In this document: positions 1 through 5,808 of the stretch, one piece after another
Position numbering within the stretch: the first letter of the stretch is position 1
Layout of the letters: every line of letters begins with the position of its first letter
DNA from: an uncultured Roseburia sp.
GTDB lineage: Bacteria; Bacillota; Clostridia; Lachnospirales; Lachnospiraceae
Direction of reading: 5' to 3'
Assembly: GCA_947564765.1 (NCBI GenBank)
Contig: CANODN010000144.1
Coordinates: 1-5,808 of the forward strand
Length of the DNA stretch: 5,808 bases
Made by a program: the position numbers and the translations under genes
Notes under the pieces: model-generated
Database searches by the model: none
What the model was told of the DNA's origin: nothing
Seen by the model: the letters and a program-made list of their open reading frames with translations, nothing else

Positions 1-82
1 CTTTGGCATAAATAATTGGCCAGACAAAAAAACAGGGCCAAGGCGACTGCAAACAATCAAAAACAGGGAGGAGACGTAAGAA
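1..82 (+). other. Leader of the ABC exporter operon or tail of an unseen upstream gene
   Basis: The stretch ahead of the first gene is too short to assign. One frame (2-79) stays open for 25 codons and stops at 77-79, three bases before the exporter start. The other two + frames stop at 9-11 and 13-15. The open frame could be the C-terminus of an upstream gene, since exporters of this kind often follow a MarR-type regulator gene, but its residues match nothing I recognise and a run this long can occur by chance. A perfect 6-bp inverted repeat, ttggcc (16-21) and ggccaa (36-41), flanks an A-rich 14-base loop. It could be an operator half-site pair or a weak hairpin, and no T-tract follows it. 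The ribosome binding site gggaggag (66-73) sits 9 bases before the ATG at 83. I see no convincing promoter. Confidence 0.3.
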
Positions 83-2194
83 ATGGTAAAGATTTTTAAA
101 AATATGATTCCGTATTGGCGCACAATTATCATTATTTTGCTGTTGCTGATCGTTCAGGCATTTTGTGATCTGTCTCTGCCGCAATACACATCGGATATTA
201 TTGATGTGGGAATTATAAACGGCGGTATATCCCACGTATTGCCTGAGAAAATAACAAAAGAAGAATTTGAAAGCGCAAAGATGTTTATGTCAGAAGAAGA
301 GGCGGCGTCATGGGAAGATGCTTACGAGCCGGAGACAGACGCTGTTTATGTACGCACGGTGCAGGAGGAAGAGCGACTGGATCAATTAGATGACGAACTT
401 TTGATGCCTCTTTTGATGAGATATTATGTGTCAAGCGGTCAGAAAACAGAAAACAGTGGATTTGATATTTCCCAGGAAAATATGGAAAAAATAACAGATT
501 CCATAGGAGACCAGATGCTTACTTCCATGGGCATTGCCTATGCAAAATCCTGTGACGAGGCGGCAGGCGTGGATCTGGATGAAGTTCAGATGCGCTATCT
601 CTGGAAATCCGGCGGAAACATGTTTCTTATGGCGCTTTTGATGCTGGCGGCATCGGTGGGCGTGGGATTTCTGGCGTCCAGAGTGGGCGCAGGAATCGGC
701 AGAAACTTAAGAGGTTCCGTGTTTCAGAGAGTGGTTGGGTTTTCCAACGCGGAAATGGATCAGTTTTCTACGGCGTCTTTGATCACCAGAAGTACCAATG
801 ATATTCAGCAGATACAAATGGTGTCGGCGGTTATGCTGCGTATGCTTTTATATGCTCCGATTATCGGAATCGGCGGTATTTATAAAGTGATGAAGACAGG
901 AGCGAATATGAGCTGGATCATTGCTTTGGCAGTGGTTGTAATTATGGGTTTTGTATTCTTCCTGATGTCTATAGCCATGCCGAAATTCAAATCCATGCAG
1001 AAACTGGTGGATGCATTGAATCTGGTTTCCCGGGAGATTTTAACAGGACTTTCGGTTATCCGGGCATTCCGGAGAGAAGAAAAAGAGGAAGAGCGTTTTG
1101 ATGCGGCGAATAAAAATCTGATGAAAACTCAGCTTTTCACGAACCGGGTGATGAATTTTATGCAGCCGGGTATGATGCTTGTGATGTACGGCACGACACT
1201 GCTGATCGTATGGGTGTCTGCCCACAGAATCGACGCAGGAACCCTGCAGGTGGGAGCAATGACGGCTTTTATTACCTATGCAATGCAGATTGTCATGTCA
1301 TTTTTGATGCTGACGATGATGTCGATTATGCTGCCTAGGGCAGGCGTTGCGGCAGAACGTATTGACGAGGTAATAAATACAGAATCTTCGATTCTGGAAC
1401 CGGAACATTCACGGAAATTAAAGGAGCATAAGGGAGTCGTATCCTTTTCCCATGTGAATTTCCGGTATCCCAATGCCAAAGAAGATGCACTGGAGGATAT
1501 TGATTTTACTGCCGAACCGGGAAAGGTAACAGCAATCATTGGAAGTACCGGATGCGGAAAATCTACAATGGTCAACCTGATTCCCCGGTTTTATGATGTG
1601 ACAGAGGGAAGCATTACCATAGACGGAGAAGATATCCGGGATATTTCTTTGAAGGAACTTCGTGATGAAATCGGCTTTGTACCTCAAAAAGGAGTTTTGT
1701 TTTCCGGAACCATTGCATCCAATCTGCGATTTGGAAATCCGGACGCCGGCGATGACTTGATTCGGGAGGCGGCGGAAATTGCCCAGGCAGCGGACTTTAT
1801 TGAAGAAAAGAAGGAAGGATATGAAAGCGCTATCGCCCAGGGAGGCAGCAACGTATCCGGCGGTCAGAAACAGCGTCTGGCCATTGCAAGGGCCATTGCA
1901 AAACAACCTCAGATATTTATCTTTGATGATAGTTTTTCCGCCCTTGATATGAAGACGGATGCCAAATTAAGAAAAGCGCTGGAGAAAAAAGTGAAAAATT
2001 CCACAGTGATTATCGTAGCGCAAAGAATCAGTACCATTCTTCATGCAGATCAGATTTTGGTATTGGATGAAGGCAGAATTGTAGGAAAAGGAACCCATGA
2101 GAATCTGCTGAAAGAATGTGACGTTTACCTGCAAATCGCCAAATCCCAGTTATCTGCAAAAGAACTTGGCCTGGAAGAAGAGGAGGTGCAGTAG
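83..2194 (+). CDS. Heterodimeric ABC exporter subunit with degenerate ATPase site and large extracellular loop
   Basis: This is a membrane-spanning ABC half-transporter of 703 aa, with a permease domain followed by an ATPase domain. It probably exports drugs, lipids or peptides together with the next gene's product. Six membrane segments lie near residues 13-32, 177-198, 245-267, 275-297, 361-382 and 391-418. The ATPase domain starts near 450. Its motifs are Walker A GSTGCGKST (487-495, Lys493), Q-loop Gln535, signature NVSGGQ (590-595) and Walker B ending FDDS (614-617). Asp616 replaces the catalytic Glu, and Gln647 (VAQR) replaces the switch His. Both changes are typical of the degenerate half of TM287/288-type heterodimers. 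Residues about 50-175 form an acidic soluble insertion between TM1 and TM2, which makes the protein roughly 100 residues longer than its partner. The start is supported by gggaggag 9 bases upstream. The substrate cannot be read from the sequence. Confidence 0.93.
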   Translation: MVKIFKNMIPYWRTIIIILLLLIVQAFCDLSLPQYTSDIIDVGIINGGISHVLPEKITKEEFESAKMFMSEEEAASWEDAYEPETDAVYVRTVQEEERLDQLDDELLMPLLMRYYVSSGQKTENSGFDISQENMEKITDSIGDQMLTSMGIAYAKSCDEAAGVDLDEVQMRYLWKSGGNMFLMALLMLAASVGVGFLASRVGAGIGRNLRGSVFQRVVGFSNAEMDQFSTASLITRSTNDIQQIQMVSAVMLRMLLYAPIIGIGGIYKVMKTGANMSWIIALAVVVIMGFVFFLMSIAMPKFKSMQKLVDALNLVSREILTGLSVIRAFRREEKEEERFDAANKNLMKTQLFTNRVMNFMQPGMMLVMYGTTLLIVWVSAHRIDAGTLQVGAMTAFITYAMQIVMSFLMLTMMSIMLPRAGVAAERIDEVINTESSILEPEHSRKLKEHKGVVSFSHVNFRYPNAKEDALEDIDFTAEPGKVTAIIGSTGCGKSTMVNLIPRFYDVTEGSITIDGEDIRDISLKELRDEIGFVPQKGVLFSGTIASNLRFGNPDAGDDLIREAAEIAQAADFIEEKKEGYESAIAQGGSNVSGGQKQRLAIARAIAKQPQIFIFDDSFSALDMKTDAKLRKALEKKVKNSTVIIVAQRISTILHADQILVLDEGRIVGKGTHENLLKECDVYLQIAKSQLSAKELGLEEEEVQ
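2181..2186 (+). promoter_or_regulatory. Ribosome binding site that sets the start of the second ABC subunit
   Basis: AGGAGG lies inside the last codons of the first exporter gene, 9 bases before the ATG at 2196. The reading frame is open further upstream to an ATG at 2118, but that start has no comparable site. It would also add 26 residues of out-of-frame reading across the end of the first subunit's coding sequence. The 2196 start is therefore preferred, and translational coupling with the upstream stop at 2192-2194 is likely. Confidence 0.85.
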
Positions 2195-2195
2195 A

Positions 2196-4055
2196 ATGAG
2201 TAATGAAAGATCCGAAAATTATAAAATGAACCGGCAAAGAAGAGGGCCGGGCGGCATGCACGGCGGCATGATGCCGGGGGAAAAGGCGAAAAATTTCAAA
2301 GGTTCTTTTCGTAAACTCCTTTCTTATGTTGGAAAATATAAAATTGCTATTTTTATTGTTATGGTTCTTGCAGCCTGTTCCACGGTGTTTTCTGTATTGG
2401 GGCCGAAGATTATGGGCCGGGCAACTACCGTTTTGTCAGAAGGATTGATGAGCAAGATTACCGGAGCAGGTGAAATTGAATTTGACCGTATTGCAAAAAT
2501 TCTGCTTCTTACCCTTGCACTGTATCTGACCAGTTCCGTTCTTTCGTTTTTTCAGGGCTGGGTGATGACAGGCATTACTCAGAAAATATGCTATCGGATG
2601 CGGAAAGAAATTTCAGAAAAAATCAACCGCATGCCTATGAAATATTTCGAGAGCAGAACCTATGGAGAAGTGCTTTCGAGAATTACCAATGATGTGGATA
2701 CCCTTGGCATAGGATTAAACCAGAGCGTTACCATGATTATTACGTCTTTGGCAACCCTGGTTGGAATATTCGTGATGATGCTGTCCATCTCGCCGATGAT
2801 GACGATGATTGCGCTGATTATTCTGCCGGTTTCCGGAATCCTGGTTTCCATGGTGGTGAAATTTTCCCAGAAATACTTTAAGACACAGCAGGAATACCTG
2901 GGACATATCAACGGACAGGTGGAAGAGACCTACGGCGGACATCTGGTAATCAAAGCATTTAATAAAGAAGAAGAAACGATTCAGACATTTTGCGATACCA
3001 ATCAGGTGCTCTATGAATCTGCCTGGAAGTCCCAGTTTTTGTCCGGCATGATGCATCCCGTTATGGTATTTGTAGGAAATTTAGGATATGCAGGCGTAGC
3101 GATTTCCGGAGGTGTTTTAGCGATTCACGGAAAGATAGGAATCGGAGATATCCAGGCGTTTATCCAGTATGTCAGGAACTTTACACAGCCCATTCAGCAG
3201 ATTGCCCAGGTGATTAACCAGGTACAGTCCATGACGGCTGCGTCCGAACGTGTCTTTGAATTCCTGGAGGAAGAAGAAGAGGTGCAGACAGCAGAGCATC
3301 CTCAGTCTTTGGAAGGATTGACAGGTCGGGTGGAGTTTGAACATGTGAATTTCGGATACCGCAAAGACCAGACGATTATACATGATTTCTCCGCCAGCGT
3401 AAAAGCGGGAGAAAAAATTGCGATTGTAGGTCCTACAGGAGCAGGAAAGACGACTATGGTAAAACTTCTGATGCGTTTTTATGACGTCGACCAGGGCTGT
3501 ATCAAAATTGACGGACATGATATCAGAGATTTCAACAGAAGGGAATTACGGGATGCCTTTGGAATGGTATTGCAGGATACCTGGCTGTTCCGGGGCAGTA
3601 TTATGGAAAACATCCGCTACGGCAAACTGGATGCTACGGATGAAGAGGTAATTGCAGCTGCAAAAGCAGCTCATGCCCACCACTTTATCCAGACGCTTCC
3701 CGGCGGTTATGATATGGAGTTAAACGAAGATGCCAGCAACGTTTCCCAGGGACAAAAGCAGCTTTTGACCATTGCCCGCGCGATTCTGGCAGATAACAGA
3801 ATCCTGATTCTGGATGAAGCGACCTCCTCCGTAGATACACGAACCGAAATACGGATACAGAAAGCTATGGATAACCTGATGAAGGGCAGAACCAGCTTTA
3901 TCATTGCCCACAGACTTTCCACCATTCGTGACGCAGATCTGATTCTTTTTATGAAAGACGGAGATATTGTAGAACAGGGAAGCCACAAAGAATTAATGAA
4001 AAAACAGGGATATTATGCAGAACTTTATAACTCCCAGTTTGAAGAAGCATCATAA
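2196..4055 (+). CDS. Heterodimeric ABC exporter subunit with catalytic ATPase site
   Basis: This 619-aa half-transporter is the partner of the preceding gene, which ends 1 bp before its ATG. A cytoplasmic N-terminus rich in Gly, Met and Arg (about residues 12-30, containing GGMHGGMMPGEK) precedes six membrane segments near 50-72, 100-125, 178-198, 199-222, 287-312 and 318-340. The ATPase motifs are Walker A GPTGAGKTT (412-420, Lys418), Q-loop Gln460, signature NVSQGQ (515-520), Walker B LDE with catalytic Glu541, and switch His572 (IIAHRLST). Glu and His are intact, but the signature has Gln in place of its first Gly (SQGQ instead of SGGQ). This is complementary to the defects in the partner, so this subunit's Walker motifs with the partner's SGGQ should form the hydrolytic site. 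By family knowledge it resembles LmrD/BmrD/TM288-type multidrug exporters, but the actual substrate is unknown. Confidence 0.93.
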   Translation: MSNERSENYKMNRQRRGPGGMHGGMMPGEKAKNFKGSFRKLLSYVGKYKIAIFIVMVLAACSTVFSVLGPKIMGRATTVLSEGLMSKITGAGEIEFDRIAKILLLTLALYLTSSVLSFFQGWVMTGITQKICYRMRKEISEKINRMPMKYFESRTYGEVLSRITNDVDTLGIGLNQSVTMIITSLATLVGIFVMMLSISPMMTMIALIILPVSGILVSMVVKFSQKYFKTQQEYLGHINGQVEETYGGHLVIKAFNKEEETIQTFCDTNQVLYESAWKSQFLSGMMHPVMVFVGNLGYAGVAISGGVLAIHGKIGIGDIQAFIQYVRNFTQPIQQIAQVINQVQSMTAASERVFEFLEEEEEVQTAEHPQSLEGLTGRVEFEHVNFGYRKDQTIIHDFSASVKAGEKIAIVGPTGAGKTTMVKLLMRFYDVDQGCIKIDGHDIRDFNRRELRDAFGMVLQDTWLFRGSIMENIRYGKLDATDEEVIAAAKAAHAHHFIQTLPGGYDMELNEDASNVSQGQKQLLTIARAILADNRILILDEATSSVDTRTEIRIQKAMDNLMKGRTSFIIAHRLSTIRDADLILFMKDGDIVEQGSHKELMKKQGYYAELYNSQFEEAS

Positions 4056-4059
4056 ATGA

Positions 4060-4101
4060 ATCCATACAGGCATAAAATGCAGTAATACTTCGGATATGGA
4101 T
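4060..4101 (+). repeat. Small nested inverted repeat ahead of the carboxypeptidase gene
   Basis: The 7-base arms atccata (4060-4066) and tatggat (4095-4101) are exact reverse complements. They enclose a smaller hairpin, gcat (4070-4073) with atgc (4077-4080). The right arm contains the only ribosome-binding-like bases (gga, 4098-4100) before the ATG at 4109. If folded in RNA, the structure would partly hide the start region. No T-tract follows, so it is not an intrinsic terminator, and readthrough from the exporter genes is plausible. Arms this short can arise by chance. Confidence 0.35.
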
Positions 4102-4108
4102 AAAAGCT

Positions 4109-5359
4109 ATGAGACGTATGATATTGTATTTTTTGCTGATAACAGCCAATCTGCTGGCATTTTTTTCCAATGAAATGCCATGCCTGGCCGAAGAAACAGA
4201 GACAACCATAAAAGAAAGTGAACTATACGCCCGGTCAGCCGTATTAATGGATGCGGATTCCGGGCGTATTTTGTATCAAAAAGAAGGGGAAACCCCTCTT
4301 CCCATGGCAAGCACGACGAAGATCATGACCTGTATTGTTGCCCTGGAAAACGGCGCTTTAGAAGATGAGGTAGAGGTATCTGCCTATGCTGCGTCTATGC
4401 CGGATGTGCAGCTGAATATCCGGGAAGGAGAGCACTATGTATTAAGAGATCTCCTTCATTCCCTGATGTTAGAATCCCACAATGATTCCGCCGTTGCTAT
4501 TGCAGAGCATATCGGAGGAAGCGTAGAAGGATTTGCCGATTTGATGAACCAAAAAGCAAAAGAGATCGGATGTGAAAACACGTATTTCATTACACCAAAC
4601 GGTCTGGATGCCGAAAAAGAGATCGAAACGGCGGATGGAGGGAAACAAACGGTGACGCATTCTACTACGGCGGCAGATCTGGCTCGGATTATGAGCTACT
4701 GCATTAAACGTTCCCCCAAAAAAGAGGATTTTCTGGATATTACCAGAACAGCATCCTACAGCTTTGCCAATTTGGAGGGAAACCGCAGCTTTTCCTGCAA
4801 TAACCACAATGCCTTTTTAAATATGATGGAAGGCGCCCTCTCCGGCAAAACCGGTTTCACCGGAAATGCCGGATACTGCTATGTAGGCGCTTTGGAAAGA
4901 GAGGGCAGAACCTTTGTGGTAGCCCTCCTTGCCTGCGGTTGGCCCAACAACAAAACATATAAATGGTCAGACACCAAAAAACTCATGAAATACGGTCTGA
5001 AAAACTATCAGAAACGCAATCTGTCCGACGAACCCGTCCAAAACGAATGGCTGAAAGAAATTCCCGTATTCGATGCAAAAACGTCGCATTTATATGAATC
5101 TGCTTCTGCCAATGTATATATCAAAGATCAGACAGAGCCTCCTGTACTATTAATGAAAGAAGACGAAAAAATCGAAGTAAAAGCACAGACAGAACCCCAT
5201 TTAACAGCCCCTGTCCAGACAGACCAACCAGTGGGCAGTATCCAATATCTTTTGAATGGAGAAGTCCTGTGGGAACGTCAAATCTGTGTAAAACAGGGGA
5301 TAGAAAGGGTAGATTACATCTGGTTTTTCAAAATGATTTTCGCCAACTTTGTATTATAA
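4109..5359 (+). CDS. Serine-type D-Ala-D-Ala carboxypeptidase (DacA/DacF-like, peptidase S11)
   Basis: This 416-aa secreted, low-molecular-mass penicillin-binding protein removes the terminal D-Ala from peptidoglycan pentapeptides outside the membrane, which limits cross-linking. An N-terminal signal peptide is clear: MRRM, then a hydrophobic stretch at about 5-20, with likely cleavage after Ala27 in CLA-EE. All three active-site motifs are present: STTK (68-71, nucleophile Ser68 and Lys71), SHN (123-125) and KTG (247-249, within SGKTGFTG). Residues about 295-390 fit the small beta-rich C-terminal domain of the PBP5 family. The last 16 or so residues are aromatic and hydrophobic (DYIWFFKMIF) and probably anchor the protein to the outer membrane face, as in the family. 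Length is normal to slightly long. The start fits the signal peptide, but the ribosome binding site is weak. It lies 53 bp after the exporter genes, so co-transcription is possible but not shown. Confidence 0.93.
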   Translation: MRRMILYFLLITANLLAFFSNEMPCLAEETETTIKESELYARSAVLMDADSGRILYQKEGETPLPMASTTKIMTCIVALENGALEDEVEVSAYAASMPDVQLNIREGEHYVLRDLLHSLMLESHNDSAVAIAEHIGGSVEGFADLMNQKAKEIGCENTYFITPNGLDAEKEIETADGGKQTVTHSTTAADLARIMSYCIKRSPKKEDFLDITRTASYSFANLEGNRSFSCNNHNAFLNMMEGALSGKTGFTGNAGYCYVGALEREGRTFVVALLACGWPNNKTYKWSDTKKLMKYGLKNYQKRNLSDEPVQNEWLKEIPVFDAKTSHLYESASANVYIKDQTEPPVLLMKEDEKIEVKAQTEPHLTAPVQTDQPVGSIQYLLNGEVLWERQICVKQGIERVDYIWFFKMIFANFVL

Positions 5360-5458
5360 AAATAGAATTTGCTTTCTGTACCGGCCAGCCCCTCTCTACA
5401 CACTGCCCTTTTTAGAAAAGTTCCGTAAATCCATTCTTTTAAATTTCTTGCATAGTCA
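5360..5458. other. Non-coding spacer after the carboxypeptidase gene
   Basis: No gene or recognisable RNA is seen here. It is the first part of a 382-bp non-coding interval. A normal intrinsic terminator is expected after the carboxypeptidase stop codon, but I find no GC-rich stem followed by a T-run. The only self-complementary stretch is the weak ctttt/aaaag pair around 5408-5420, which is AT-rich and unlikely to terminate transcription. Confidence 0.5.
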
Positions 5459-5600
5459 GCCGGCAGCAGGCGAAACCGATTTCAATGAAGACCGTTATAA
5501 GCCCGCCGGTTCTTAACGAGGCATCGCCGAGTTTAGAACCGTTGCGAGGCTTATAGAGCGGAAGCGCGTCTGAATGAAATCGGTTTCGCCTGTTGCCGGC
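5459..5600. repeat. 142-bp palindromic element with 26-bp arms and a nested inner stem
   Basis: The outer arms 5459-5484 and 5575-5600 pair over 26 positions. The only non-Watson-Crick position is G5466 opposite T5593, which is a G-U wobble in a + strand RNA. Inside, 5496-5503 pairs with 5548-5555 (8 bp). Then 5504-5506 pairs with 5544-5546 and 5507-5513 with 5535-5541 (7 bp). Past one mismatch, 5515-5517 pairs with 5531-5533, leaving a 13-base loop at 5518-5530. A 4-bp stem, 5489-5492 with 5568-5571, lies between the outer and inner parts. The whole unit can fold into one long hairpin. It is more GC-rich than its AT-rich right flank. There is no T-run outside either arm and no obvious target-site duplication. 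It could be a dispersed palindromic repeat (MITE-like or REP-like), a structured non-coding RNA or an mRNA 3' end. The sequence alone does not decide. Confidence 0.85.
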
Positions 5601-5664
5601 GTCCCATAATAAGCAAATAAATTTGAAATAAGTTTGAACTTTGCTAAAAAAATAACAAAAACTA

Positions 5665-5693
5665 TTGAAAATTTAAAGGAAACAATATACAAT
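5665..5693 (+). promoter_or_regulatory. Predicted sigma-A promoter for the gene at the right edge
   Basis: TTGAAA (5665-5670) and TACAAT (5688-5693) are separated by exactly 17 bases. Each box differs from the vegetative consensus at one position. The surrounding sequence is very AT-rich, as in strong Firmicute promoters. Transcription would begin near 5700, giving a leader of about 40 bases. This implies that the right-hand gene has its own transcript, independent of the exporter and carboxypeptidase genes. AT-rich DNA yields chance matches, so this remains a prediction. Confidence 0.6.
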
Positions 5694-5729
5694 TACCTCT
5701 GGACAATTTTTAAATTTAAAAAAATAGAT

Positions 5730-5735
5730 GGAGGG
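5730..5735 (+). promoter_or_regulatory. Ribosome binding site of the right-edge gene
   Basis: GGAGGG sits 6 bases before the ATG at 5742 and is preceded by an A/T-rich leader. It is a strong Shine-Dalgarno match and fixes the start of a gene of which only 67 bases are visible. Confidence 0.75.
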
Positions 5736-5741
5736 CAAAAA

Positions 5742-5808
5742 ATGAGCAGTAGTAACAACAGCTTGGCAATGCAGCGTATTGTTAAGTTACTTGACGAGAA
5801 CAGTTTCA
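5742..5808 (+). CDS. Partial gene, probable biotin-dependent acyl-CoA carboxyltransferase subunit (N-terminus)
   Basis: Only the first 22 codons are in the window and the gene runs off the right edge. The protein begins MSSSNNSLAMQRIVKLLDEN and continues SF. From memory of the family, this resembles the N-terminus of Clostridial carboxyl transferase proteins (methylmalonyl-CoA, acetyl-CoA or glutaconyl-CoA type), where an LLDENSF-like segment precedes the crotonase-fold domain. Such proteins transfer a carboxyl group between biotin and an acyl-CoA, often alongside a sodium-pumping decarboxylase. No catalytic residue is visible, so the product is an inference. That a gene starts here is well supported by the GGAGGG site and the promoter upstream. 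Confidence 0.55.
   Translation, partial: MSSSNNSLAMQRIVKLLDENSF

Noticed and set aside
1418..1906. Antisense open frame of 162 codons
   Set aside because: It lies opposite the ATPase domain of the first exporter subunit, whose Walker A, signature and Walker B motifs prove the + strand is coding. The antisense product shows no recognisable domain.
2118..2195. Upstream extension of the second exporter gene to an ATG at 2118
   Set aside because: It would add 26 residues read from within the first subunit's coding sequence in another frame, with no ribosome binding site. The ATG at 2196 has AGGAGG 9 bases upstream and gives the expected N-terminus.
3117..3518. Antisense open frame of 133 codons within the second exporter gene
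   Set aside because: It is a shadow of a well-supported ABC transporter coding sequence, and its translation shows no recognisable domain.
4056..4108. Terminator between the exporter and carboxypeptidase genes
   Set aside because: The inverted repeat is short and AT-rich and is not followed by a T-run.
5459..5600. Simple rho-independent terminator for the carboxypeptidase gene
   Set aside because: The stem is much longer than usual, encloses a structured 90-bp centre, and has no T-run on either side. It may still end or stabilise a transcript, but it does not fit the intrinsic terminator model.
5459..5600. Insertion sequence or CRISPR remnant
   Set aside because: There is no transposase coding sequence, no clear target-site duplication in the flanks, and no series of regularly spaced direct repeats.
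5621..5660. Alternative promoter using ttgaac at 5634-5639
   Set aside because: No acceptable -10 box lies 16-18 bases downstream, whereas TTGAAA-17-TACAAT at 5665-5693 is a much better match.

Overview
The window looks like chromosomal DNA of a low-to-moderate GC Firmicute, most likely a Lachnospiraceae-type gut Clostridium. This rests on strong AGGAGG-type ribosome binding sites, tightly packed + strand genes, the styles of the ABC exporter and D,D-carboxypeptidase proteins, and the start of a carboxyltransferase-like gene at the right edge. The family assignment is an inference from protein style; no marker gene is present.

Bases 1-82 are a short leader or the tail of an unseen gene. Bases 83-4055 encode the two halves of a heterodimeric ABC exporter (type IV fold, LmrCD/BmrCD/TM287-288 type). 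The genes are separated by 1 bp and are surely co-transcribed. Their ATPase motifs are complementary. The first subunit (703 aa) has Asp in place of the catalytic Glu and Gln in place of the switch His, but an intact SGGQ signature. The second (619 aa) has the catalytic Glu and His but a degenerate SQGQ signature. The pair should therefore form one hydrolytic and one degenerate nucleotide site. The first subunit also has an acidic extracellular insertion of about 125 residues between TM1 and TM2.

Bases 4109-5359 encode a secreted serine D-Ala-D-Ala carboxypeptidase (DacA/DacF type, peptidase S11) with a signal peptide and all three penicillin-binding motifs. It starts 53 bp after the exporter and may share its transcript. 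No terminator separates them, but its ribosome binding site is weak and lies beside a small inverted repeat.

Bases 5360-5741 are non-coding. They hold the most unusual object in the window: a 142-bp palindromic element (5459-5600) with 26-bp outer arms and a nested inner stem. It has no T-tract on either side, so it does not look like an ordinary terminator. A good sigma-A promoter (5665-5693) and a strong ribosome binding site follow. They drive a gene cut off by the right edge, whose first 22 residues resemble the N-terminus of biotin-dependent acyl-CoA carboxyltransferases. I see no tRNA, rRNA, CRISPR array, transposase gene or phage gene.
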